Below, piece after piece: positions 56,001 to 64,000 of a stretch of 64,000 nt of DNA. Where the stretch lies: positions 106,068,066 to 106,132,065 of the forward strand of contig OZ018321.1 in the NCBI GenBank assembly GCA_963969495.1, in the 5' to 3' direction. The position numbers and the translations under genes are program-made. Source of the DNA: Ceratothoa steindachneri. Its lineage: Eukaryota > Arthropoda > Malacostraca > Isopoda > Cymothoidae. The notes beneath the pieces are model-generated. The model did not search any database and had not been told where the DNA came from. It was given only the letters and a program-made list of their open reading frames with translations. Position 1 is the first letter of the stretch. Each line of letters starts with the position of its first letter.

Positions 56001-59000
56001 GGAATCCTTCGCAACCGCTTTCTCCGCATTCTCTAGCCGGGATGCTTCTTCGCCAGCATTCAATGCACGTTGTGATGTCGCGGAAGGCCGCCGACTGGAC
56101 TTAACGTCCAGAGGCAGAGAACCCTTCAACGACAGGTTTACTGTGAGTGAGTTGCGTTCCGCTCTTGGTTCGTGCGCAGACACCGCCCATGGTTCGGACG
56201 ATGTCCCGTACGCCATGCTTAGACACCTGGGTGAGCGAGGCCTGGTCTTTCTGTTGGATTTGTTCAACAGGATCTGGGTGGAGGATCTCCTCCCGGATTC
56301 CTGACGAATCACTACTGTGCTCGCCTTTCGCAAACCGGGGAGAGATCACTCTACTCCACCCGGTTTCCGCCCAATTTCTCTAACCTCTTTAGGTTGCAAG
56401 TTGATGGAGAAATTGGTAAATGTTAGATTAGCCTTTTTCCTGGACAGCGGAGGCCATCTGTCTTCCGCAAGTTCCACTCCACGTCGGATGCTTTGCTCCG
56501 GCTGGAAAATTCGTCTGCGATGCCTTACTCCGTAGACAGCACTACGCCACGGTGTTTTTTTATCTGGAGAAGGTCTATGATACGGCATGGTGATACGGTA
56601 TCATGGAGACTCTCCATGCGAGGGGCGCCTCCTCGTACGGGTGGGTGGATCCCTCTCCTGCCCAATGGAGCAGAAAGAGGGTGTCGCAGATAAATGTCAG
56701 TGTCGCACTCTTTGCCCTCAGCCTCAACGGTATCACTTCGGTGCTGCCGGAATATGTTCTCATTACACTCTACGTGGAGGACCTTTCGATCTCTTTAGGC
56801 GCGGCCCAGATGCCAACCAACCCTGGAGCGTCGACTCCAATAGGCATTGAACCGCGTCTTCCTATGCCGAAACGCACAGTCTTCTGTTTTTCTTGGCCAA
56901 GACTAAAGCGGTGCACTTCTGCCTCTATCTACAGCTCCATCCTGACCCAGACTTGTTTCTTAATGGGGTACGCCTGGAAGTGGTTGAATCGCACCGTTTC
57001 CTTGATCTTCTATACCCGCGCCATGGATATTATCCGTTCCGTGACGTTCAGCGCTTGGGGCGCTGATAGGGCTACTGCCTTACTTTTTTATCGATTCTTT
57101 GTTCGCTCGAAGCTCGACTACGGATGCGAGTTTTTTTGTATCCGCAGCCGAGCGTTATTGCGGAAGGTGGACTCGATCCACCACACCGGCCTTCGCCTTG
57201 CGACCGGTGCCTTCTGCACTTCCCCCATTGAGAGCCTGTTGGTCGATGCTGGGGAGATGCAACTTGCTCTGCGCCCCGTGCAGTGCATCACTCGCCTGTA
57301 CGCGCGAGCCTGCCTCCCCCCCCTCAGTCGCCAACAGCTCTCACTGCATCCGCAGCTGATTTCGACGGTACCTATGCCGCCGAAAGACACCAGTCATACC
57401 CTAAGCCCTTTGTGGTTAGGGCTAGGAAACTCCTTCGAGAGCTAGGTATAGCTCTCGGGCCGGTGGTGCCCCTGGTTCTGCCCAGCTCGCCACCCTGGAG
57501 GGTACCACATTTGGCTATTTGTCGCTACGCCTCTGCTCCCACAGTTTGTACAGCGCCCGGAGTATTGCGTTAGACCTTTTTGAAACACACCTCGTGTCAC
57601 ACTGGAACCGTGCAAGTGTATACGGATGGCTCCAAGTCCCAATAGGAGGTCGGCTTCCACGCCGTATCCCCTTTGTTTGAAGTCCGCGGGGCTCTGCCAG
57701 GCGCTGCGTGTCTTCCCGGCTGAGCTGGTGGCAATACACCACTCGGTACGGGATATTACCTGACGTGCCCAGTTCGGAGACCGGATTGTGATCTATAGCG
57801 ACTAACAAAGCGCCTTGAGTTCTCCCGGTGCTTTGGAATCTCCGCATCCCCTGGTTCGCGATATCCGTGACGCCATGGTTTTGGCGAGCCGGGCGGTTGT
57901 CGAGATTATCTTCTGCTGGGTTCCTGGACATGTAGGAATTGCGGAGAATGAGGGCGCCAAAGAGTCCGCGACGACTGTGCGACCGGACCAGCGTTTCGCT
58001 CTTCCTCACATCGACTACATGGCAGGAATACGGGCAGCTTGGCAAAGAAGATGGGAGACGGTCGAAGGGAACTTAAAAGTTGCGTGCCATTGCGCCGCGA
58101 TTGTTCCCATGGACCTACCCCCCAATGCCGCGAAAGCTTCAGGTTGCTTTCTGTCGTCTCCTAATTGGGCACACTCGCGGGACGCACCGCCATTTGATGG
58201 AGCCCTCGCCACCGCCCTACTGTGAAGACTGTGTTGTACCTCAGATGTTCGTCACATTCTTGTTGGATGTCCTATTCTAGGCGATCTTCGCGCACGTTAC
58301 CTGTCCCGGTACCGGGATGGGCGGGATCGCTACCGCCTGTCCCTTTTACTCGGGACGAGTTCGTGTACATTAACTGGTGTACTAATAGACTTTTGGGGGG
58401 AGGCCGGTCTTCTCCCCTTTATTTAACTAGGCTTTGTTTTTTTGTTATTGCTGTTTTCTCTGTGGGTCGCACGCTCCTGCGCCGTGGGAGGCGGACCTCC
58501 CCCCCGACGCCAGAGCTTGCTTCCTAATTGTTGCCATTTTCCCTTTTTATCGTTGTTGTGTTTTCATATTCTTATTTTAATGTAGCCTAGTGCTAGGCTG
58601 TCGTGATTGCGGCGACTTATGCCCAAGTGGGCAGTCGCCAGATAGGCTCCTAAAAAAAAAATAAAAAAAATAATAATAATAATAATTCGCTCCACTTATG
58701 GAAGCATGTTTGCCAAAGGCCGCATGTTCCTTCAGAGGTTGACTGGTAGATAGCCGAAGATCATCAGTTTCTCGGACGGAGGCCTTTTGGCGAATGCGGC
58801 GAACCTTTCCAAGGCGATCATGATTAGTGCCTTTGGGACACTCAATGGCTCGCCGGTGAAGGCAACACCACACTCTACCATAAAATTCGTGAAAGGGTTT
58901 GATTTATGTGACTAAAGTCTTGCACTGCTACCTGGAAGACAATGCAGTAGAGCTGGGCGACCATGGTCGAACGTGTAATGAAAAAACGTCTGTGCGTGCC

Positions 59001-60552
59001 GGTTCGTATCGCGTGGAGGCATTATTGCCACCGCTTCGGCCATAGGAATCGTTCATGTAGACATGAAAAGTCGGGTTTACCTAAAGCCTGTGGAAATTGC
59101 TCCAAGGCCGTACACGATAAAATGTGTCAATAGTTAAAAATGTACTTGCTCCGACTTTTTATTTTTTTTTTGTGATTTTTGGTTTTCTTATTGCCTTTAA
59201 ATAAATAACCTAAGATTAGGCAGGGGATTTCTTTCGACGACTTGTTTCCTTAGTGGCAGTTGACAGATTGGCGCTATTAAAAGTAAAAAAAGCCGCGTGG
59301 TAGTCGCGCTTGTCATGCGCTGTAGATACTCATGGTTCAAAATCCACTTAATCAGTTGGTCCCTATTAAGAAATAAAGGCATGGTTGCGGATCAGTCGGA
59401 AAAACAGATTACCCATTTTTTTTCTATTTCGCTTTCTTACCTCCACTTACCTTTCTCCTACCCCCTTGACAGTGAAAAACCTCGCCAATGGGGGCCCGCC
59501 CATGTCTTTCGGCGTTCAAAGTAATTTCCCTAAACAATTTTTTTTTTAATTGGCACCACTTTTGTTTCAGTGTAAGTGGTTAATTGAGTTTATAACGTGA
59601 ATGGATGCGAGAGTGGGTATCCAGGCCATAGAGGCATAAGCAAGTGAAGGACGGGGCTTGGATTCCTTGGATTGCTAGTTTTGTTCTTGTGATGCTCATT
59701 ATTATGTTTTTGTTGTGTTGTTGGAAATTTATTCCTATTTGCAATGTGATGCTGAGTACTGGGTGTTCTATTTAAGAGATGGGGAATCTAAAAGGTGTGA
59801 TTTTTTTGCCATCCCATGCGTCGGGTAGTCCATCAAATAATAGATTGCAAAATGAGTGGGTTTATTTGTAAGAAGAGTCTATGAAGAACTACCGAGATTA
59901 GATTAAATTGAAGCAGTTAAATCTAATAATGAATAACGATTGTTACCCTCCGCATTTCAAGTTACAGGCACAAATTCGTACATTTAGAGCAGCATTAACT
60001 TGGTAGTTTGTGAGTGGTGCAAGGGTTGAATAAGCCTGAATATTATTCTTTACCCATCACACTTGTGTCCGTCCCTATTAGAAGTTTCCCTTACAGGAAA
60101 GTATCCTTTTCTTGTCTCGTCTCTATTTCCCATCGCTCTTTAAGCTTCATTATCAACCGCTTTCCCACATCAGACAATGGTATACAATGCATATCGCGCT
60201 CGCATAAAAAAAAAACATTGTCGTGGGGGAGGGGGGAGGGAGAATGCCAGCGGCTTTTATCCGATGTTTCCTTTGACGATACGCGCTGGAAGACTACATG
60301 TTAATTCTTCCAGCTCTATCTTCAACTGCTCCCGTAAATTGATCGCAAAACCTTGGTATTCATCGCGTGTTTAATCTTCCCATAGATAAACAAATCGACC
60401 TCAAAACGGTGGACTTGAAGAAACTCAAAGTCCGAGACCTCAAGAAGATCCTCAACGATTGGGACGAGAGTTGCAACGATTGTCTTGAAAAGGGGGACTT
60501 CATCAAACGAATAGAAGAACTCAAGCCTAAATACATGAAAGAAGAACTTTAA
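43936..60552 (+). CDS. MANF: MANF, mesencephalic astrocyte-derived neurotrophic factor (4 coding exons)
   Basis: Exons 43936-44020, 44615-44722, 48246-48404 and 60386-60552 join to 519 nt, 172 residues plus stop, the usual MANF size. Residues 1-21 are a hydrophobic signal peptide ending SSA. The saposin-like N-domain starts LEECEVC (C27, C30) and includes [37 protein letters not shown] and QICQL. The C-terminal SAP-like domain ([20 protein letters not shown]) carries the CXXC motif at C147-C150. The end, KEEL (169-172), is an ER-retention-like signal. Eight cysteines are present, as in the family. MANF is a secreted/ER protein that protects cells against ER stress. All introns are phase 1 with GT-AG ends. 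I am confident of the identity; the 5' UTR is not located. Confidence 0.96.
44615..44722 (+). CDS. MANF: MANF coding exon 2
   Basis: The acceptor is CTATTTCAG at 44614. Encodes [18 protein letters not shown] to KEACKLSK. The donor is AAAG|GTATGT. The phase matches both neighbours. Intron 1 (44021-44614) holds no recognisable element. Confidence 0.93.
45775..46690 (+). pseudogene. Old I-type LINE fragment in MANF intron 2
   Basis: Heavily decayed 3' part of an I-type ORF2: [19 protein letters not shown] matches [17 protein letters not shown] of copy A, then an RNase H relic, then [16 protein letters not shown] matching GIRAALRTAWQRRWE, up to about 46690. No frame is intact and no Asp box survives. 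It is much older than copies A and B. The rest of intron 2 (44723-48245) shows nothing recognisable. Confidence 0.7.
48246..48404 (+). CDS. MANF: MANF coding exon 3
   Basis: The acceptor is CTCATTCCAG at 48245. Encodes [20 protein letters not shown] to GQICQLRY plus one base. The donor is TATG|GTAAGT at 48405. It holds three of the eight cysteines. Confidence 0.95.
48405..49283. other. Start of MANF intron 3, nothing recognised
   Basis: AT-rich intron sequence without element similarity. The L2 tail begins at about 49284. Confidence 0.5.
49284..50520 (-). mobile_element. L2-type LINE fragment in MANF intron 3
   Basis: Antisense to MANF. AAT-repeat tail at 49284-49295, then the 3' UTR, then RT C-terminus and palm on the - strand: [16 protein letters not shown] (49734-50165), then [20 protein letters not shown] and MYQSGSK (50187-50477). 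The GVPQG and YADD region is frame-broken. It is truncated near 50520. It is the same family as 2764-5863 and 30350-31431. Confidence 0.85.
50521..52564. other. MANF intron 3: unassigned and simple-sequence DNA
   Basis: No coding exon recognised. Contains ATT/TTA-rich stretches (about 51558-51650 and 52160-52300) and a run of about 18 C's near 52427-52443. A more complex segment at 51180-51540 and another at 51900-52160 look like repeat copies, but I cannot name them. Confidence 0.5.
52565..53345 (+). pseudogene. Old I-type RT fragment in MANF intron 3
   Basis: Begins [17 protein letters not shown] (52590), matching VFFDLEKAYDTAW of copy A, with an internal deletion, then a box reading YMED (52783-52794) where copy A has YVDD, then [17 protein letters not shown] and a thumb relic. 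It ends near 53345. Many stops. Confidence 0.75.
53525..54840 (+). pseudogene. I-type LINE copy B ORF1 (gag-like), broken
   Basis: Starts in [20 protein letters not shown] (about 53590). A deletion after GNRI removes the segment that in copy A hosts the LTR element. Then [19 protein letters not shown], the zinc knuckles [14 protein letters not shown] and [20 protein letters not shown] (53948-54163), and a proline/basic tail. In the first knuckle, FGH is changed to FSH, but the metal ligands are kept. Frameshifts are present throughout. Confidence 0.8.
54862..58390 (+). pseudogene. I-type LINE copy B ORF2, broken
   Basis: Endonuclease: [15 protein letters not shown] is out of frame, while [31 protein letters not shown] and [11 protein letters not shown] are open (55128-55592). 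[22 protein letters not shown], then deletions, and a YVED box at 56771-56782 instead of YVDD. RNase H: YTDGS, stop-interrupted, and [18 protein letters not shown] (57815-58225). The C-terminal PPYCEDCVV motif is present. Copy A residues GNERAK and copy B ENEGAK both have lysine where RNase H needs its last aspartate. Confidence 0.82.
58649..58684 (+). repeat. A-rich and AAT tail of copy B
   Basis: AAAAAAAAAATAAAAAAAAT followed by AAT repeats, directly after the copy B 3' UTR. It marks the LINE's 3' end and contains AATAAA-type signals on the MANF sense strand. Confidence 0.85.
58686..59140 (+). pseudogene. I-type LINE ORF1 fragment
   Basis: Encodes [19 protein letters not shown], then [20 protein letters not shown], then [14 protein letters not shown] and a decayed zinc-knuckle region up to 59140. 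It spans without interruption the site where copy A carries the LTR insertion (CTCGGACGGAGGCC at about 58773), so it documents the empty site. It begins right at the copy B tail. Confidence 0.8.
59285..59350 (+). other. tRNA-like sequence, possible SINE remnant
   Basis: GCCGCGTGGTAGTCGCGC, then GCGC-TTGTCAT-GCGC, an anticodon arm with a seven-base loop and anticodon GTC (Asp), then GGTTCAAAATCC, a B-box-like T-arm. The T stem pairs poorly and the acceptor stem is not evident. It is therefore not a working tRNA gene; a tRNA-derived SINE or pseudogene is possible. Confidence 0.35.
59351..60385. other. End of MANF intron 3
   Basis: No element recognised. It ends with the acceptor TTAATCTTCCCATAG at 60385. 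Confidence 0.5.
60386..60552 (+). CDS. MANF: MANF coding exon 4
   Basis: Completes codon Asp118 and encodes [20 protein letters not shown] to the KEEL end and stop TAA at 60550-60552. It includes the CNDC redox-type motif. Phase 1 join with exon 3 restores YDKQIDL, the conserved MANF sequence across this junction. Confidence 0.95.
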
Positions 60553-60610
60553 TATTTATGACTTATGTTCTGTTATCGCACTCTTTTCTTCCTTGGAGAA
60601 ATTAATATTT

Positions 60611-60616
60611 AATAAA
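60611..60616 (+). terminator. MANF polyadenylation signal
   Basis: AATAAA, 59 bp after the stop codon, followed by a T/G-rich stretch (CTTTTCGTTCGGTACTTTTC). It gives a short 3' UTR with cleavage expected near 60630-60640. Confidence 0.7.
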
Positions 60617-60639
60617 CTTTTCGTTCGGTACTTTTCAGA

Positions 60640-63221
60640 TGACGGTGAATGTTTAATTGATACTTGGACATTTTAACTGTCTTGCACAGTTTTATTATTA
60701 GCTTTTAGGTATCCACTATTTAAAGATAACTTTGTATGGGTTGTTTTCTTTTTTCTAAGGAATAGTAAGCGAGCCTGGCTAATACATATATTAAAAGAAA
60801 AGTTACATACAAACTGGATAATTTGAGCAACATATCGGGTAAAAATTATTTGAATGAATAGTTACAGGGAAGCTTTTTTTTTTTTTTTTTTAAAGATTGT
60901 GAACAAAAAAGGTTAAAATGAGTGAATCTCATCGTTGGATAAATTAATTTATCATGGTTTCTGGATTAAAACAATGCAAAAATAAAAGCTAGTCAAAAGT
61001 TGTTTATTAAGATAATTAAATTGAATTAAAGGATCTTTCTTCCCAGGTTCAGTTTGAAACGATATTAAAATTTCGTTGCGAAATTGTTGGCAGTATCGAA
61101 ATAATAAATCATTATACAGCTAAAAGTTAAGTGATCAACAAGTAAACGTTAGTCATAGAAGTAGAGCACTCATGGAATTCAGTTCAATTATAAGTACACT
61201 GGAAGAAAAACTAATAGAAAGTCTCACTAATTTTTATTTTATTTTTTCAAAGTTTCAACAGTAAATTTCACATAAATATAGGATAACTAAAATGGAATGT
61301 CGCCTCCCAAGATATTGGTGCTTCCTACTACAAAACCCCTTCCCTAACTATTAGCGTAGTAGTACCTTAAATAAATAATTTTCTATCGAAGGGAATAATA
61401 AGTAGTTTTGGCCTTTTGCATCCATGTTGTATTTATCTGCAGATTTACAACACAATGGAAAGTATGACTAGTTAAGCAACTGCACAAACGCTTCCAAACT
61501 GTAAAAAAAAAAAGATTAACACTAGCATCCTCCCCTAGATCATTGTTCAATTGCCTAAACTTAGAGGGTAGAAGTTAAAATGATGTTTACTAAGGTTAGG
61601 ATATTGCGAAAAGCAAACATCATCATTAATCTCAGATTTTGGGGAGGCGTATGTTAAAGAGATCGCCCCAAAATTTGAACAAGTAAAAGTCCAGAGGTAG
61701 TGTTAAGCAGTGAGCATGGTGGCACCTCCTAAATTTATAATAATTACCATGGTTTTAAACTTCCCTCGATATATAGCACAAACTGAAACCTACCTCAAAT
61801 CCAGAGTAAAATACTATACAAAAGGTACAAGCACATGGTTAACATGATTTTTACGCGATAGCTTACTATAAACTATACACGAAAAAGGTATATTATGGAA
61901 TATAAGTGGAATGGAATAACGTTAATATTAAATCACAGCCACGCACAACAAAGTCTTTACCTTTATATTTTTTTCTAATTAAATATAGCCTAAACAACAG
62001 AATATTTTACCATCGCGTCCTCCAGAAGATGAACAGTATGCATGATAATTTCTATATGTTGGAGCATTTGGCCTTTTAAAGGAGGATAGAAATGTGGCTC
62101 CATTGATCAAAGCTTCCAGAGAATAGAGCGAGGGGTAACATTAAAAGTGATAAAATTTAATTTTACTGGCGGCTACAAAGGTAAAATTGCTTAAAACTGA
62201 ATTCACTTTGGAAAAATAAGTCTATAAACAAGTGCCATAGAGTAAATTCGGCATACATTAACGCCACTGGTTGCCACCTACCACCATTACATTATGCTGC
62301 ATTGACTAGAAAGCTTTTTTTTTATGCCGCTAGACCGACATGGTTCCTTTTATTGGTAGAGGGTTACGAGGTCCGATTAACACTGGTTATTGCATTCCAC
62401 TAAGGATTAATGTGAAGGGGCAGGAGTTTAGATCTGGCAAAACGGTCTCTGTTTCAGGGAGGATTTAAGGATCAAGGCCCCTTTTTTTTTTGTCTTATAG
62501 CCTCATCTGGCATAAATTGGTATGACAAATAAGATAAATGTATGTACTGCCATGAAATGAAGTGATCAAATAATGTGGAAATAACGGTTCAGCTAAAAGA
62601 TAAAAAAACAAAGACTAACATGCGATGAAGTAAGGTCCTTCATGTAAAATAAGAATTTACAAGGTTCGAATAAAAGTTAGAAAGTAACCTATGATTAAAA
62701 TAGAGGGATAAAAGAAAGTAGATTTTGGAGGAAAGGCCGGCATCTTCCAGGAATGGTATTACGTTGGGCATAACATAAGGAATTCTTAGACTAGAAGCAA
62801 AGGTGGGTGGGGACCAAAGTACTTCTTTCGATGGGTAGAGTATCTCTGGCATGTGATAATGACCAGGTTTCGCAAGATGGTTTTTCACTAGTCATTAGAT
62901 GTCTTGAGTGAGGGTTGGTTTCAGGGAGGGTCTCTACAAATAGGGCGCCGACAGCCTCGCATCGAGGGAGTAACAGGTTCTCGCACGGACGGGGGCCCTA
63001 TGGTGCGCTGACCTTCCGCACGTTCTCCGGCAATGAATTAGACCAGCAAAAAACTTAAAGGGTGTTACGTGGCAGCTGAGTGAACGTTATTGCCCAAACG
63101 CCAGCGCCACCGTTGAGAGTGTGAGACGGGCATAGTCAGCCGCGCTTCATCACTTAGAGGGGACAGGATTAAGTCCGAGGGAGAGAGCATATATATTTAT
63201 ACTAACGTCTTAGTGACAATT
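60640..63221. other. Downstream of MANF, no gene recognised
   Basis: AT-rich to about 62900 with no coding similarity; the open frame at 62640-62888 has no recognisable content. From about 62937 to 63210 the sequence is GC-richer and more complex (for example GCATCGAGGGAGTAACAGG). It resembles none of the elements in the window and adjoins the I-type fragment. Confidence 0.5.
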
Positions 63222-64000
63222 CAATCTCCGAACCAGGCACGTCGCTTTATCTCCCGTACCAAGCGGTGTATCACAACCAGCCCTATCGTGAAGACGGGCG
63301 GCAGAGGCCCCTGCCGACTTAAAACAGAAGGGATACATCGTGGAAACACCCCTTTTGGGGACTTGGAGCCACCTGTATGCAATAGCACGGTTCCAGCGTG
63401 ACACGAATTGTGCTCCAAAAAGGCCGAACGCAATACTAACGCCGCCGTAGCAGCTTGGGGAGCAGGGCGTGGCGACAAATAGTCGAAGGTTGGACCCTCC
63501 AGGGGCGCCACCGGCCCAAGAGCTATACCTAACTCTCGAAGGAGTTTACTAGCCCTAAACCGAAATGTCTAGTTAAGTAACTCGAGGCATAAACATGGTC
63601 GAGATCAGCTGCGGATGCTGTGATAGATGTTGGCGACTGAGGGAGGCGCCGGGCTCGCGTGTACAGGTGAATAGTGCACGGCGTAGAGCGAGTAGCATCG
63701 ACCTCTACCAACAAGTAGGCACCGATCGTAAGGCGAAGCCCGTGTGGTTGATCGAGTCCATCTTCCGCAATATATGCTCAGATGCATAAAACTCGCATCT
63801 GTAGTCAATAAAAAAGTAAGGCAGTAGCCCTATCGGCGCCCTATGCGCTAAACGTCACGGAACCAAAAATATCCATGGCACGGGTACAAGAGATCCTAAG
63901 GATGCGAATATGAGCCTCCCAGGTGAGGCGTCGGTCAAATACAAGACCAAGAAACGGTGCGAGTCCACCATTTACAGGCGCACCCCATTTAGAAAGAAGT
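63222..64000 (-). pseudogene. I-type LINE ORF2 fragment (thumb to RNase H)
   Basis: On the - strand from the window edge: FLNGVRL and the RT thumb (SLVPVPWIF-type frame), then the connection (PPSVANIYHSIRS, 63529-63714), then RNase H start (63221-63511: PTFDYLSPRPAPQ, HNSCHAGTVLLHTGGSKSP). The first RNase H Asp box reads HTGGS instead of YTDGS. It ends at VREIKRRAWFGD (63222), so the rest of RNase H is missing. Same family as copies A and B, older by the number of changes. Confidence 0.82.

Larger units (their letters stand above)
53520..58684 (+). mobile_element. I-type LINE (copy B) in MANF intron 3
   Basis: Same family as copy A and in the same orientation as MANF. ORF1 (53525-54840), ORF2 (54862-58390), then a 3' UTR and an A-rich/AAT tail at 58649-58684. 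GC-rich against an AT-rich intron. It is 5' truncated relative to copy A and carries frameshifts and small deletions. The I-type ORF1 fragment at 58686 follows its tail directly. Confidence 0.85.

Noticed and set aside
62640..62888. 82-codon frame on the - strand
   Set aside because: No recognised domain, no neighbouring exon and AT-rich surroundings.

Overview
This is a window of an invertebrate animal nuclear genome, most likely an arthropod (inference, from the spliced host gene and the mix of CR1, L2, I-type and Ty3/Gypsy elements). It holds one clear host gene and a dense graveyard of retrotransposons, many nested inside each other. There are no bacterial genes, operons, CRISPR arrays or rRNA genes.

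The host gene is MANF (mesencephalic astrocyte-derived neurotrophic factor) on the + strand. Four coding exons at 43936-44020, 44615-44722, 48246-48404 and 60386-60552 have GT-AG introns in consistent phase. They join to a 172-residue secreted/ER protein with a signal peptide, eight cysteines, a CXXC motif and a C-terminal KEEL. Introns 2 and 3 are filled with old I-type and L2 LINE copies; intron 3 is about 12 kb.

Layout. 1-6206: a degraded CR1 LINE on the - strand, split by a TG...CA insertion flanked by AGCT (1205-5966). That insertion carries a duplicated repeat, one copy of which is split by an L2 LINE. 6204-8129: an LTR-like segment, a pyrimidine tract and unassigned DNA. 8130-9914: a CR1 5' half on the - strand (esterase ORF1 plus endonuclease). 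10441-13058: a non-LTR retroelement of unassigned clade with a branched fold directly after its stop codon. 14034-25636: a three-layer CR1 nest. A CR1-Y copy is split by a full-length CR1-X on the - strand, which is itself split by a CR1-Y tandem dimer and by a CR1-X (+) copy with an intact 977-residue ORF2. 25637-29915: more CR1 fragments. 29916-31770: Ty3/Gypsy reverse transcriptase split by an L2. 32035-32649: a MITE-like element with long terminal inverted repeats. 33290-42540: an I-type LINE whose ORF1 is split by a gag-only LTR retrotransposon (34350-37594, target duplication ACGG). 43936-60616: MANF. 63222-64000: another I-type fragment.

CR1-X and CR1-Y are local labels for two CR1 subfamilies told apart by protein and 3' UTR: X ends in TTCTTATG-like repeats, Y in TTATG repeats. 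Most coding sequence in the window is mobile-element sequence. The open reading frames worth treating as proteins are MANF, CR1-X ORF2 (19294-22227), CR1-X ORF1 (24189-25208) and the CR1-Y reverse transcriptase regions.
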